The position numbers were made by a program, and so were the translations under genes. The notes beneath the pieces were generated by a model, which saw nothing but the letters and a program-made list of their open reading frames with translations, had not been told where the DNA came from and did no database searches. A stretch of DNA of 64,000 nucleotides. It comes from Butyrivibrio sp. FCS014. GTDB lineage: Bacteria; Bacillota; Clostridia; Lachnospirales; Lachnospiraceae. Positions 9,218-18,261 of this stretch are shown here, in pieces; position 1 is the stretch's first letter, and every line of letters starts with the position of its first letter. The DNA lies in NCBI RefSeq assembly GCF_000526935.1, contig NZ_JAHA01000003.1, positions 186,001 through 250,000 of the forward strand. Direction: 5' to 3'.

Positions 9218-10297
9218 ATGAGCGCTATTCACGGCGGAGATATTTACAGAAACAAAATTGAATATGATTTTTCGGTGAGCCTTAATCCTTTGGGATGTCC
9301 GGAAGAAATGAAGGAAGCTATTGAAGGCGCTGCGACCAGGATCATGGAGTATCCGGATCCCGGACAGGAGAGCGTAAAGAGCCATATTGCTTCCTGCTTC
9401 GGCGTCAATCCGGAAAATGTTATCTGCACAAACGGGGCTTCGGAGCTGTTTGCAGCGATAGTAAGAATGACAGATCCAAAGGAAGCTTTGATCGCAGCTC
9501 CGTCATTTTACGGCTATGAGTATGCCCTTGGAATGGCGCAGGATTGCAGTATAGAAAGGTATTTCCTTACAGAGGAAAATGATTTTGAACTTAAGGCTGA
9601 TTTTCTTGAAAGGATTACAGAGGCTACCGATATTGTTTTTCTCTGCAATCCCAATAATCCCACAGGCAAAGCCATAGATGAGGGACTATTATACAGGATA
9701 CTTGAAAAGTGCATGCATTATGATACCTGTCTTGTTGTGGATGAGTGCTTTCTGGAACTGTGTGAAGGAGCAGTGAGCATTAAGGATAAGATATTCTGTT
9801 ACGACAGGCTCATAGTAGCAAAGGCCTTTACAAAGCTCTTCGGAATCCCCGGGGTAAGGCTCGGCTTTGCTCTGTCGGCGGCACAGACAACGGAGCGCAT
9901 AAAAAGACAGCTCCCGGAGTGGAATCTGTCTGTGTTCGCGGAAGCTGCTGCGGTGTCAGGGTGCATGATCCTTGGTGATACCTTTAAGATCAAGGATCCC
10001 GATATCATCGCTTCCGGGTATATAGCAAAGAGTCTCAGGATCATACAGGAAGAAAAAAGCTATCTGACCGGCGGGCTTACAGAGCTTGGTATTAAGGTCT
10101 TTTCCTCAGATACCTGTTTTATTCTCTTTAAAGCCCTGGAAGGTTTATATGAAGCACTGACAGAACGAGGGATTCTGATAAGAGACTGCAGTAATTTCGA
10201 AGGACTTGATAAGGGCTATTACCGTATGGCGGTCAAAGACCGTCAATGCAACAAGGCTCTGCTTGATGCAATCAGGGAGATTATAAATGGAACTTGA
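9218..10297 (+). CDS. cobD: Threonine-phosphate decarboxylase CobD (PLP)
   Basis: PLP-dependent fold-type I enzyme that decarboxylates L-threonine O-3-phosphate to (R)-1-amino-2-propanol phosphate for CbiB. I place the start at ATG 9218, giving 359 residues that begin MSAIHGGDIYR, the usual CobD N-terminus. It has AGGA 7 nt upstream. The longer in-frame start at 9164 would overlap cbiB and adds no conserved residues. Motifs are LCNPNNPTG (substrate/PLP region), VVDECF (Asp to pyridine N), and AKAFTKLFGIPGVRLG with the Schiff-base Lys206. The stop overlaps cbiC by 11 bp. Confidence 0.93.
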   Translation: MSAIHGGDIYRNKIEYDFSVSLNPLGCPEEMKEAIEGAATRIMEYPDPGQESVKSHIASCFGVNPENVICTNGASELFAAIVRMTDPKEALIAAPSFYGYEYALGMAQDCSIERYFLTEENDFELKADFLERITEATDIVFLCNPNNPTGKAIDEGLLYRILEKCMHYDTCLVVDECFLELCEGAVSIKDKIFCYDRLIVAKAFTKLFGIPGVRLGFALSAAQTTERIKRQLPEWNLSVFAEAAAVSGCMILGDTFKIKDPDIIASGYIAKSLRIIQEEKSYLTGGLTELGIKVFSSDTCFILFKALEGLYEALTERGILIRDCSNFEGLDKGYYRMAVKDRQCNKALLDAIREIINGT

Positions 10298-10916
10298 GTA
10301 TGTACTTCCGGATGAAATAGAAAAAAGAAGCTTTGAGATAATCGGGCAGGAGCTTGAAAACGCAGGAATTTTCCTTCCTGAAGATAAGGCTTTTCTCATA
10401 AAGCGGGCAATCCATACCACTGCGGATTTCGACTACGCTAAGACGCTTTATTTCAGCGCAGGTGCCATTGGGCAGGCAAAAGAGCTGCTTAAAGGCGGGG
10501 CAACCATCGTTACCGATACCAACATGGCTCTTGCCGGCATAAATAAAAAGACTCTTGCAAAGTTTGGAGGAAAAGTCCTTTGCTTTATGGCAGAGGAGGA
10601 CGTGGCAAGAGAAGCAAAGGACAGGGGACTTACCAGAGCGGCGGTAAGTATGGAGAGAGCTTCAAAGCTCGAGGGACCTGTGATATTTGCCATAGGCAAT
10701 GCTCCTACAGCCCTTGTGGCCTTAAGGGAAATGTATGACAGGAAGGATTACAGACCTTCATTTGTTATCGGTGTTCCCGTGGGCTTTGTAAATGTGGAGG
10801 CCGCCAAGGAACTCATTATTGATACGGATATTCCCTGCATCGTAAACCGGGGCAGGAAGGGCGGAAGTAATGTGGCTGCAGCAATCTGCAACGCGCTGCT
10901 TTATTCACTTGGATAA
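10287..10916 (+). CDS. cbiC: Cobalt-precorrin-8 methylmutase CbiC
   Basis: Moves the C11 methyl group to C12, giving cobyrinate. The catalytic His lies in AIHTTADFDYA (near residue 38), and the motif GGATIVTDTNMALAGI follows (about residue 71); both are strong CbiC/CobH signatures. A Gly-rich segment, VGFVNVEAAKE, is also conserved. Length 209 is typical. It overlaps the cobD gene by 11 bp and sits 15 nt upstream of cbiD, within the block of corrin-ring genes. Confidence 0.95.
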   Translation: MELEYVLPDEIEKRSFEIIGQELENAGIFLPEDKAFLIKRAIHTTADFDYAKTLYFSAGAIGQAKELLKGGATIVTDTNMALAGINKKTLAKFGGKVLCFMAEEDVAREAKDRGLTRAAVSMERASKLEGPVIFAIGNAPTALVALREMYDRKDYRPSFVIGVPVGFVNVEAAKELIIDTDIPCIVNRGRKGGSNVAAAICNALLYSLG

Positions 10917-10931
10917 TCTTCGGAGAAAGAC

Positions 10932-12038
10932 ATGAGATACGGATTTACCACCGGAAGCTGTGCTGCAGCGGCGGCAAAGGCTGCGGCCTTCATGCTGCTT
11001 TCGGGCAGTAAAAAAGAAAATATAGTGATAAAGACTCCTAAGGGCATAGACTTTAACGCTGAGATCCTGGACATAACAATGGAAAAGGACAGGGTATCCT
11101 GCGCTGTTGTAAAGGATGGGGGCGATGACCCCGACGTTACCACGGGAGCAAGGATATATGCTTCCACAGCTCTTTTCCCAAGTAAAGAAAGATGCGTGAC
11201 CATAGACGGCGGAGAAGGTGTTGGAAGAGTAACCGGGCCGGGACTTGATCAGCCCATAGGCAATGCGGCCATCAATTCTGTTCCCAGAAGCATGATAGAA
11301 GCCGAAGTTATGGAAGTGATGGAGCTTTTTGATTATAGGGAAGGCATAGCTGTTGTGATCTCGGTTCCCGGGGGCGAAGAGATTGCGAAGAAGACCTTTA
11401 ATCCAAGACTTGGAATAGAGGGCGGGATATCCATTATCGGAACCAGCGGTATTGTGGAACCCATGAGCATGCAGGCCATTAAGGACACCATCAGGGTGGA
11501 GATGCGGCAGCGGGTAGCCCTTGGGCAGATGGCAATTGCCATTGCTCCGGGAAATTACGGCCTTGATTTTATGAAGAAGGAATACGGTTTTGACCTAGAC
11601 AGGGCTGTAAAATGTTCGAACTTTATCGGTGATACCATAGATATGGCTGCCCGGCTGGGAGTCCAAAAGCTTCTTTTAGTGGGGCATATAGGTAAGCTTA
11701 TAAAGGTTAGCGGCGGCATCATGAACACCCATTCCGCAGAGGCGGACTCGAGGATGGAACTTATGGCGGCTTCTGCCATAGAGGCGGGATGCGATCTTGA
11801 TACTGCAAGGAACATTTTAAGAAGCCTTAATACCTCTGAGGGGTATGGCTACATAAAGGCTGCGGGAATTGAAAAAGCCTTTATGGAAAATGTTATGGAA
11901 AGGATCCACAGACATCTTAAGAAAAGAGCGGCAGGAAGACTTGAGATTGAATGCATCGTCTTTTCCGGAGAGGACGGACTTCTGGGAAAGACTGGCGGCG
12001 CAGAAAGCTTTCTTAGAGAGATAGAGGATTACAGATGA
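10932..12038 (+). CDS. cbiD: Cobalt-precorrin-5B C1-methyltransferase CbiD
   Basis: SAM-dependent methylation at C1 in the anaerobic pathway. The N-terminus RYGFTTGSCAAAAAKAA is the CbiD family signature (GFTTGSCA). Further conserved stretches are DDPDVTTGA, GVGRVTGPGL, SIIGTSGIVEPMS, and GHIGKLIKVSGG. CbiD is specific to the cobalt-early route, so with CbiG it fixes the pathway type. Length 368 is normal. The preceding ribosome binding site is weak (CGGAGAAAGAC). The stop overlaps the cbiF start by 4 bp. Confidence 0.96.
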   Translation: MRYGFTTGSCAAAAAKAAAFMLLSGSKKENIVIKTPKGIDFNAEILDITMEKDRVSCAVVKDGGDDPDVTTGARIYASTALFPSKERCVTIDGGEGVGRVTGPGLDQPIGNAAINSVPRSMIEAEVMEVMELFDYREGIAVVISVPGGEEIAKKTFNPRLGIEGGISIIGTSGIVEPMSMQAIKDTIRVEMRQRVALGQMAIAIAPGNYGLDFMKKEYGFDLDRAVKCSNFIGDTIDMAARLGVQKLLLVGHIGKLIKVSGGIMNTHSAEADSRMELMAASAIEAGCDLDTARNILRSLNTSEGYGYIKAAGIEKAFMENVMERIHRHLKKRAAGRLEIECIVFSGEDGLLGKTGGAESFLREIEDYR

Positions 12039-12814
12039 GTGAAAAAATAACGGTCCACTTTGTGGGGGCAGGCCCCGGAGCAGAGGATCTTATAACGGTA
12101 AGAGGAATGAGGCTGTTGGAAAAAGCTGATGTGGTGATCTACGCGGGATCTTTGGTGAATCCAAAGCTACTTGATTATGCGAAGGAAGCTAAAGTCTACA
12201 ATTCAGCTACCATGACTCTGGAGGAAGTGATAGATGTGATGAAGGACGCTGCAGCCGGGGGAAAAGAGGTTGTAAGGCTCCATACAGGAGATCAGAGCAT
12301 CTACGGCGCGGTAAAGGAGCAGATGGAGGAGCTTGACAGACTTGGAATTTTCTATGATTCCTGCCCCGGAGTCAGTGCCTGCTTTGGAGCTGCGGCATCC
12401 CTTAACCTGGAGTACACCCTTCCCGGAATATCCCAGTCCCTTATCATTACCAGGATGGAGGGAAAGACGGCGGTACCTGAGAGGGAGAGCATAAAGAGCT
12501 TTGCAATTCACAGGGCATCTATGGCGATCTATCTTAGTACATCCCTTCTTAAGGAATTGTCCTATGAACTCATAAGAGGGGGCTACAGCGAGGATACTCC
12601 TGCGGCCATAGTATATAAGGCCACCTGGCCGGAGGAAGAAAGATATATCTGCACTGTGGGCACTTTAGAGGAGACTTCTGCAGAGCACGGCATCACAAAG
12701 ACAGCCATAATCCTGGTGGGAGATGTGCTGTCACCGGTGAATATTGAGCGTTCAAAACTCTACGACCCATCCTTTGAGACGCAGTTCAGGAAGAAGAAAG
12801 ACACGGAGAAATAA
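12035..12814 (+). CDS. cbiF: Cobalt-precorrin-4 C11-methyltransferase CbiF
   Basis: SAM-dependent uroporphyrinogen-III-methylase-fold enzyme that methylates C11. The start VHFVGAGPGAEDLITVRG carries the family glycine-rich loop. YAGSLVNP and HTGDQSIYGA (SAM-binding region) are specific to CbiF/CobM, and CPGVSACFGAAA follows. Length 259 is typical. It begins within the cbiD stop and ends directly before the cbiG ATG (stop at 12812-12814, next start at 12815), so the ring genes are translated as a chain. Confidence 0.95.
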   Translation: MSEKITVHFVGAGPGAEDLITVRGMRLLEKADVVIYAGSLVNPKLLDYAKEAKVYNSATMTLEEVIDVMKDAAAGGKEVVRLHTGDQSIYGAVKEQMEELDRLGIFYDSCPGVSACFGAAASLNLEYTLPGISQSLIITRMEGKTAVPERESIKSFAIHRASMAIYLSTSLLKELSYELIRGGYSEDTPAAIVYKATWPEEERYICTVGTLEETSAEHGITKTAIILVGDVLSPVNIERSKLYDPSFETQFRKKKDTEK

Positions 12815-13780
12815 ATGAAACTTGCAGCTATAAGCTTCACCCCGGGAGGCGAAAAGTTAACAGAGGATATAAGGCAAAAGGCGAAGGCACAAAGAGGGGG
12901 CTTTGACCTGATGATTGAGACCTATAAGGACCGCAGGGAAGACTTTGCAAAAGCCTCGGATTATGTAGCCCGCTGCTTTGAAGAGAACATCCCCATTTTG
13001 TTTGTCTGTGCCTGCGGCATAGCTGTACGGTTAATAGCCCCATTTCTTAAGGATAAGCTATCGGACCCTGCGGTCATTGTCATGGACGAGGAGGGGGAAT
13101 ATGTTATACCGATCCTCTCAGGTCATGTGGGCGGAGCCAACAATCTTGCAAGGATGATGGAGAGTTTAACGGGAGCAACGGCGGTAATCACCACTGCAAC
13201 CGATGTAAACGAGACCTTTGCCATAGATGAGTTTGCCGCAGAGAACCGCCTTACCATAAATAATAAGGACAGGATAAAGGTTGTATCATCAAAGGCTGTA
13301 AGGGGCGAGCCCATAAGGATTTCCATAGAAAGCTTCCCGCCATCAGATGATGCGGACGTTATAATAGCAGGACAGAATCATGGTGATGCACTGTGGCTAT
13401 CACCCAAAGGATACGTTCTGGGAATAGGCTGCAAAAAGGGAAAGACCTGCAAGGAGATAGAGACAGCGGTACAAAGAGCCCTCGATGAGTGCGGCCTTGA
13501 CTATAAGGATATATATGCTTTTGGCTCTATAGATTTAAAAGCCAAAGAAGCGGGCCTTCTCGATTTTTCTGCCAAATACAGGATCCCTTTTGTGACTTTT
13601 ACATCTGAAATGCTAAGTGGTGCAAAGGGTGATTTTGAGGCCTCACAGTTTGTTAAGGAGACCACCGGTGTAGATAACGTATGCGAGAGGGCGGCAGTTC
13701 TTTTGACCGGTAATAAAGGAGAACTTGTGCTAGGCAAACAGGCACGGGACGGAGTGACAGTAGCAATAGCAAGGAGATAA
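12815..13780 (+). CDS. cbiG: Cobalt-precorrin-5A hydrolase CbiG
   Basis: Opens the delta-lactone ring and releases acetaldehyde (C2 fragment extrusion) in the anaerobic route. The N-terminal domain shows FVCACGIAVRLIAPFL and PILSGHVGGANNLA, both CbiG signatures. The C-terminal domain begins near YVLGIGCKKGKTCKEIE (about residue 205) and belongs to the CobE/GbiG family. At 321 residues it has all three usual regions. It abuts cbiF with no gap and lies 1 nt from cbiH. Confidence 0.94.
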   Translation: MKLAAISFTPGGEKLTEDIRQKAKAQRGGFDLMIETYKDRREDFAKASDYVARCFEENIPILFVCACGIAVRLIAPFLKDKLSDPAVIVMDEEGEYVIPILSGHVGGANNLARMMESLTGATAVITTATDVNETFAIDEFAAENRLTINNKDRIKVVSSKAVRGEPIRISIESFPPSDDADVIIAGQNHGDALWLSPKGYVLGIGCKKGKTCKEIETAVQRALDECGLDYKDIYAFGSIDLKAKEAGLLDFSAKYRIPFVTFTSEMLSGAKGDFEASQFVKETTGVDNVCERAAVLLTGNKGELVLGKQARDGVTVAIARR

Positions 13781-13781
13781 G

Positions 13782-14513
13782 ATGGGCAGGATTTACGTTG
13801 TGGGCCTTGGTCCCGGCAAAGAGGAATATATGACCTATGAGGCAGCAAAGGCTCTTGAGGAGTCAGATGTTATCATAGGCTACACGGTATACATCGACCT
13901 TATAAAGGACCGTTATCAGGGAAAAGAGCTGCTTACAACCGGCATGAGACAGGAGAAGGCGAGATGCAGCCTGTGCCTTTCAAAGGCCCTTGAGGGCAAA
14001 ACCGTGAGTCTTGTTTGCAGCGGTGACTCGGGAGTATACGGCATGGCTTCCCTTATGCTGGAGATAGCAGAGGGAGAAGAAGTTGATATCAAGGTGATCT
14101 CCGGTATCACCGCAGCTCTAAGCGGAGGAGCAGTTCTTGGAGCTCCCCTTTCCCATGACTTTTGCGTCATCAGCTTAAGCGACCATTTAACTCCCTGGGA
14201 GCTTATTGAGAAGAGATTAAGGTGCGCAGCCATGGGAGACTTTGCAATGGCAATCTACAATCCTTCCAGTAAGATGAGAAAAGATTATTTAAAAAGAGCC
14301 TGCGATATACTGCTTGAAGTTATTGAAAAGGAAAGGGTATGCGGCTTTGTCAGGAATATAGGAAGAGACGATGAAAGCTATTGTTTGTGTACTCTGGAGG
14401 AGCTTAAAGATAAACAGGTGGATATGTTCACCACGGTATTCATAGGAAATTCAACTACCAAGGTAATAGACGGAAGGCTTGTTACGCCAAGAGGATATTT
14501 GAAAAATGACTGA
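13782..14513 (+). CDS. cbiH: Cobalt-factor III C17-methyltransferase CbiH
   Basis: Methylates C17 with ring contraction, using SAM. The N-terminus IYVVGLGPGKEEYMTYEA carries the methylase-fold loop. SGDSGVYGMA and GITAALSGGAVLGAPLSHDF are CbiH/CobJ motifs (the latter holds the PLSHDF signature). AMAIYNPSSKMRKDYL is also diagnostic. Length 243 matches the single-domain CbiH; there is no fused Fe-S or other domain. It starts 1 nt after cbiG and overlaps the following fusion gene by 8 bp. Confidence 0.95.
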   Translation: MGRIYVVGLGPGKEEYMTYEAAKALEESDVIIGYTVYIDLIKDRYQGKELLTTGMRQEKARCSLCLSKALEGKTVSLVCSGDSGVYGMASLMLEIAEGEEVDIKVISGITAALSGGAVLGAPLSHDFCVISLSDHLTPWELIEKRLRCAAMGDFAMAIYNPSSKMRKDYLKRACDILLEVIEKERVCGFVRNIGRDDESYCLCTLEELKDKQVDMFTTVFIGNSTTKVIDGRLVTPRGYLKND

Positions 14514-16569
14514 TGAAAGAAGAAAGGTAGTGATCTTCTCGGGAACATCCGAGGGACGACGCCTGTCAGAACAGCTAAATAGCAGAGGCATTCCTCACAC
14601 GGTCTGTGTTGCCACGGAATATGGTCAGATGATGCAGCCAAAGGGAGAACATATCCTTGTGGAGGAAGGAAGGAAAGACGCGGAGGGCATCCTTGAAGTT
14701 ATAAAGGATGCATCTGTCGTTGTTGATGCCACTCACCCCTATGCCAGGATCGTTACTGATAATATCAAAGAAGCGGCAAAGGAACTTGGCGTAAAGCTTC
14801 TTAGGGTAGTAAGAGATGAAGATGATCCCAACCTTGATCTGTCCGGAGTGACCTTCTTTGATACGGCAGCTGAGTGTGCAAAGGCTCTTTTAGGCGTAAA
14901 GGGAAATATCCTTCTTACCACGGGGAGTAAAGAGCTTAAGGAGCTCTGCTCCGGCATAGAAGACAAGAGCAGGATATATGCAAGAGTTCTTCCTTCTCTT
15001 GAGAGCATAAGCCTTTGCGAGGAAGCAGGGATAAGGAACGATAGGGTTATAGCGCTTCAGGGACCTTTCTCAAGAGACCTGAACGCAGCCCTTCTTCGGC
15101 AGTACCATATTGAGGTCCTTGTGACCAAGGACTCCGGAAAGGCGGGAGGCTTCGGGGATAAGATTCTGGCCTGCGCTGACGAGAAAGTAAAGGTATTCTG
15201 CATAAAAAGACCCGGTGAAACAAACGGGATAAGTACAGGGGAAGCCCTTGATGAGATTGCAAAATTAACCGGAAAGGAAGAATATCCTAAAAGCCTTACC
15301 CTTAACATCATCGGAATGGGTATGGGGAATAGGAATGGTCTTACCCTGGAAGCCCATAAGGCCCTTGAGGAATCCGATGCTGTTTTCGGAGCGGAGAGAC
15401 TTCTTGAAGGAATAACAGGGAAGGATACATATCCCTATTACCTTTCGAAGGATATAACAGGAGAGCTTGATAAGATACTTTCCGGCAGGGAGGATCTAAA
15501 GGCAGCAGTTTTATTCTCAGGGGATATAGGATTTTACAGCGGAGCCGTAAAGTTTGAACAGGGAATAAATGAATGGACTCTTGCCAATAAGACTTTAGTA
15601 AAGACAGAGATAAAACGGTTCCCGGGAATATCCTCGGTGGCTTATCTTGCGGCGAGGCTTTCTGCAAGTTACAGCGATGCGGATATAATAAGTCTCCACG
15701 GAAATAACAGCGACAGTGATATTACGGCAGCTGCAAATAAGATCAGTGAGAATGCCGTCACCTTTGTGCTTTTATCCTCAGGAGACGACGTTTCAAGGCT
15801 TCGCAGGGCTTTATCGGAAAGAAAGGTTGAAGCTACCGTTACCGTTGCTTCCAACCTCTCTTATGAAAACGAGAAGATAACGACTTTACTTCCGGAAGAT
15901 GCAACACCGGAATTTACTAAGGGACTGTATGTGCTGTATATAAGCAATCCCTCCCCGGAAAAGAGACCTCTTTTCCCGACAATTGACGATGCTGAATTCA
16001 TAAGAAACAAAACCCCTATGACCAAGGCTCTTATTAGGCACGAGTGCGTAAGACTTCTTAAGCTCAAGGAGGGGGACGTTCTTTATGATGTGGGAAGCGG
16101 GACAGGATCTGTGGCAATAGAGGCAGCAGGTCTTTCAGGAAGCCTCAAGGTCTTTTCCTTCGAAAAAAAGCCTGAGGCTATAGCGGTGCAAAAAGAGAAT
16201 TTGGAGAAATTCTCCTGCAATAATATCCTTCTCATAGAGGGAGAAGCGCCGGATACCTTTAAAGAGGCGGAAAATGACCCCGATGCGGTATTTATCGGAG
16301 GCAGCACGGGAAGGCTTTTTGACATACTTGATGCTCTTAAGACATATCATAAGACGGTCCGGGTGGTGATCACTGCCATAACCATGGAGACCATGAATGA
16401 AATCTTAAAGCTCGGGGCAGATCCTGATATCCGTGAACTTGAGATTCAGCAGATAACCGGAAGCAAGGCGGAAAAGGCCGGAAATTACAACCTTATGAAG
16501 ACGGATAATTCCGTGATGGTGGCGGCTTTTTGGATTGAGGCGAAGGATGGGAACAACATTAAAGACTAA
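14506..16569 (+). CDS. cbiJET: CbiJ-CbiE-CbiT triple fusion: cobalt-precorrin-6A reductase, C5-methyltransferase, C15-methyltransferase/decarboxylase
   Basis: One 687-residue protein carries three successive activities. Residues about 1-255 are CbiJ/CobK (IFSGTSEGRRL near the N-terminus, VVDATHPYA near 75), which reduces cobalt-precorrin-6A. Residues about 265-480 are CbiE, a SAM methylase fold starting LNIIGMGMGNRNGLT, with FSGDIGFYSGA, for C5 methylation. Residues about 492-687 are CbiT, a class I methyltransferase with SAM loop DVGSGTGS (528-535) and preceding TKALIRHE, for C15 methylation and acetate side-chain decarboxylation. CbiE-CbiT fusions (CobL) are well known; CbiJ on the same chain is less common. 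The gene overlaps cbiH by 8 bp and cbiA by 23 bp. Confidence 0.92.
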   Translation: MTDERRKVVIFSGTSEGRRLSEQLNSRGIPHTVCVATEYGQMMQPKGEHILVEEGRKDAEGILEVIKDASVVVDATHPYARIVTDNIKEAAKELGVKLLRVVRDEDDPNLDLSGVTFFDTAAECAKALLGVKGNILLTTGSKELKELCSGIEDKSRIYARVLPSLESISLCEEAGIRNDRVIALQGPFSRDLNAALLRQYHIEVLVTKDSGKAGGFGDKILACADEKVKVFCIKRPGETNGISTGEALDEIAKLTGKEEYPKSLTLNIIGMGMGNRNGLTLEAHKALEESDAVFGAERLLEGITGKDTYPYYLSKDITGELDKILSGREDLKAAVLFSGDIGFYSGAVKFEQGINEWTLANKTLVKTEIKRFPGISSVAYLAARLSASYSDADIISLHGNNSDSDITAAANKISENAVTFVLLSSGDDVSRLRRALSERKVEATVTVASNLSYENEKITTLLPEDATPEFTKGLYVLYISNPSPEKRPLFPTIDDAEFIRNKTPMTKALIRHECVRLLKLKEGDVLYDVGSGTGSVAIEAAGLSGSLKVFSFEKKPEAIAVQKENLEKFSCNNILLIEGEAPDTFKEAENDPDAVFIGGSTGRLFDILDALKTYHKTVRVVITAITMETMNEILKLGADPDIRELEIQQITGSKAEKAGNYNLMKTDNSVMVAAFWIEAKDGNNIKD

Positions 16570-17959
16570 CAGAATAATGATCGCGGCCCCCAAAAGCGGA
16601 AGCGGTAAGACCATGTTCACCTGTGGACTATTGAACCTCCTTAAGAGGAGCGGGCTGGATGTGACTTCCTTTAAGTGCGGACCGGATTACATCGATCCCA
16701 TGTTCCACAAGAGGGTTCTTGGGATATACGGCGGGAATCTCGACACCTTCTTTTGCTCACACGACAAAGTCAGGAATATCCTTGGAAGATGCGGTCATGA
16801 ATACGCAGTTATAGAGGGAGTCATGGGAATCTATGACGGCCTTGGAGGGCTTTTACTGGAGGGTTCCTCCTATGATGTGGCAGCAGCTTCAAATACCCCA
16901 ATCGTCCTTGTGGTGGATGCGCTGGGGGCAGGAAGAACGCTCCTGTCCACAATAAAAGGAATCCTTGCCGATGATGATAATAGGCTTATAAAGGGCATAA
17001 TCCTCAATAAGGTCAGTAGCTCCTTTTACGGAAGATTAAAGGAGCTTGTGGAAAAAGGCCTTGAGGATTCCGGCTTTGATGTAAAGGTTTTGGGGTATCT
17101 TCCAAAACTTTCGGACGTATCTGTTGACTCAAGGCATCTTGGACTTATGATGCCAGGGGAAGTAGAACAGATCCGGGAAAAGATAGATCTTTTATCCGAT
17201 AGCATAAGTAAATACTGCGATGTAGAGGGCCTTATCTCCGTAATGGAGGGGGCAGAAGATATGGCTGCAGAAGGCAGCAGTGCTTATGGCGATGTAGAGG
17301 ATGATCCAAATAATAAAGGCAAAAACGTCAGACTTGCGGTAGCCATGGACGATGCTTTTTGCTTTTATTACAAAGAGAACCTGGAACTTCTGGAAAGCCT
17401 CGGTGCAGAGCTGTGTTTCTTTTCACCGCTTAAGGATGAGAAGCTTCCTGAAGGGGCAGCAGGGCTCTATATCGGAGGCGGCTATCCCGAGCTCCATCTT
17501 AAGGAGCTTGAAGAGAATGAGAGCATGAGAAGGTCGATAAAGGTGGCTTTGGAAAGCGGCATGCCGGCAGTTGCCGAGTGCGGCGGATTTATGTACCTTC
17601 ACGAATCCATCAGGGATGATGAAGGCGTAGACCGCTGTATGGTCGGGGCCATAAAGGGTGGTTGCAGTCGTCAGGACCATCTTGTCAGATTCGGGTACGT
17701 GGAGCTTGATACTAATGATGGGGCTGCAGAAGGCTCTTTTGCCGGGGCTTTAAAAGGCATGCGGGGCCATGAATTCCACTACTATGACACTGAAGATAAC
17801 GGAAGCGACATGAAGGTCCGCAAGGCCGGCTCCGATCTTTGCTGGGATGCCATGCATGTGGGAGATAGGCAGGTATTCGGTTTTCCTCACATGTACTTTC
17901 CTTCGGCACCGGAATTTGCAAAAGAGTTTGTAAAGGTGATGACAGATGGAAGAGGGTAA
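16547..17959 (+). CDS. cbiA: Cobyrinic acid a,c-diamide synthase CbiA
   Basis: ATP- and glutamine-dependent amidation of side chains a and c. I choose ATG 16547 (470 residues) because GAGG lies 6 nt upstream; the TTG at 16535 adds only four residues. The N-terminal domain has the P-loop IAAPKSGSGKT and CGPDYIDPMFH (substrate region). The C-terminal class I amidotransferase domain has AECGGFMYL with nucleophile Cys345 and GHEFHYY. A loosely conserved acidic insert lies near residues 235-265. The gene overlaps the fusion gene upstream and the small Cys-rich gene downstream (14 bp). Confidence 0.95.
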   Translation: MGTTLKTNRIMIAAPKSGSGKTMFTCGLLNLLKRSGLDVTSFKCGPDYIDPMFHKRVLGIYGGNLDTFFCSHDKVRNILGRCGHEYAVIEGVMGIYDGLGGLLLEGSSYDVAAASNTPIVLVVDALGAGRTLLSTIKGILADDDNRLIKGIILNKVSSSFYGRLKELVEKGLEDSGFDVKVLGYLPKLSDVSVDSRHLGLMMPGEVEQIREKIDLLSDSISKYCDVEGLISVMEGAEDMAAEGSSAYGDVEDDPNNKGKNVRLAVAMDDAFCFYYKENLELLESLGAELCFFSPLKDEKLPEGAAGLYIGGGYPELHLKELEENESMRRSIKVALESGMPAVAECGGFMYLHESIRDDEGVDRCMVGAIKGGCSRQDHLVRFGYVELDTNDGAAEGSFAGALKGMRGHEFHYYDTEDNGSDMKVRKAGSDLCWDAMHVGDRQVFGFPHMYFPSAPEFAKEFVKVMTDGRG

Positions 17960-18203
17960 ATTTCAAAATTCAAGCAGATACTTTGAGAACAGACAGTGTA
18001 AGAGCTATCCCTGCCATAAGGGAGATGATCATATAAACTGCCTTTTCTGTTTTTGTCCCCTGTATCATATGGAGAATTGTCCCGGGAATTATAAGATGAT
18101 CGAAAAGGACGGAAAGTCCATCAAAAGCTGCATAGACTGCAGGTTTCCCCATGAACCCCAAAACTACGGCAAGATAATGACAATACTGAAAAAGAACCTG
18201 TAA
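17946..18203 (+). CDS. Small cysteine-rich protein of the cobalamin operon
   Basis: An 85-residue protein with nine cysteines, arranged as CKSYPCHK, CLFCFCPLY, NCPGNY and SCIDCRFPH, plus His residues near several of them. This matches what I know as the cysteine-rich small domain family (Pfam PF04071 by recollection), which recurs in cobalamin gene clusters and is thought to bind metal or an Fe-S cluster. No enzymatic role is established. It overlaps cbiA by 14 bp and is the last gene before the terminator, so it is co-expressed with the pathway. A cobalt- or metal-handling role is inference only. Confidence 0.8.
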   Translation: MEEGKFQNSSRYFENRQCKSYPCHKGDDHINCLFCFCPLYHMENCPGNYKMIEKDGKSIKSCIDCRFPHEPQNYGKIMTILKKNL

Positions 18204-18213
18204 AAGAAAAATT

Positions 18214-18243
18214 GCCGGTGCATTGGCAAGATGCACCGGCTTT
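18214..18243 (+). terminator. Rho-independent terminator of the cobalamin operon
   Basis: Perfect 10-bp stem (18214-18223 with 18231-18240, GCCGGTGCAT/ATGCACCGGC), 7-nt loop, then only three Ts. It follows the Cys-rich gene by 10 nt. The short T run may make it leaky. Confidence 0.75.
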
Positions 18244-18261
18244 GTAGGTAGGAGATTTACT

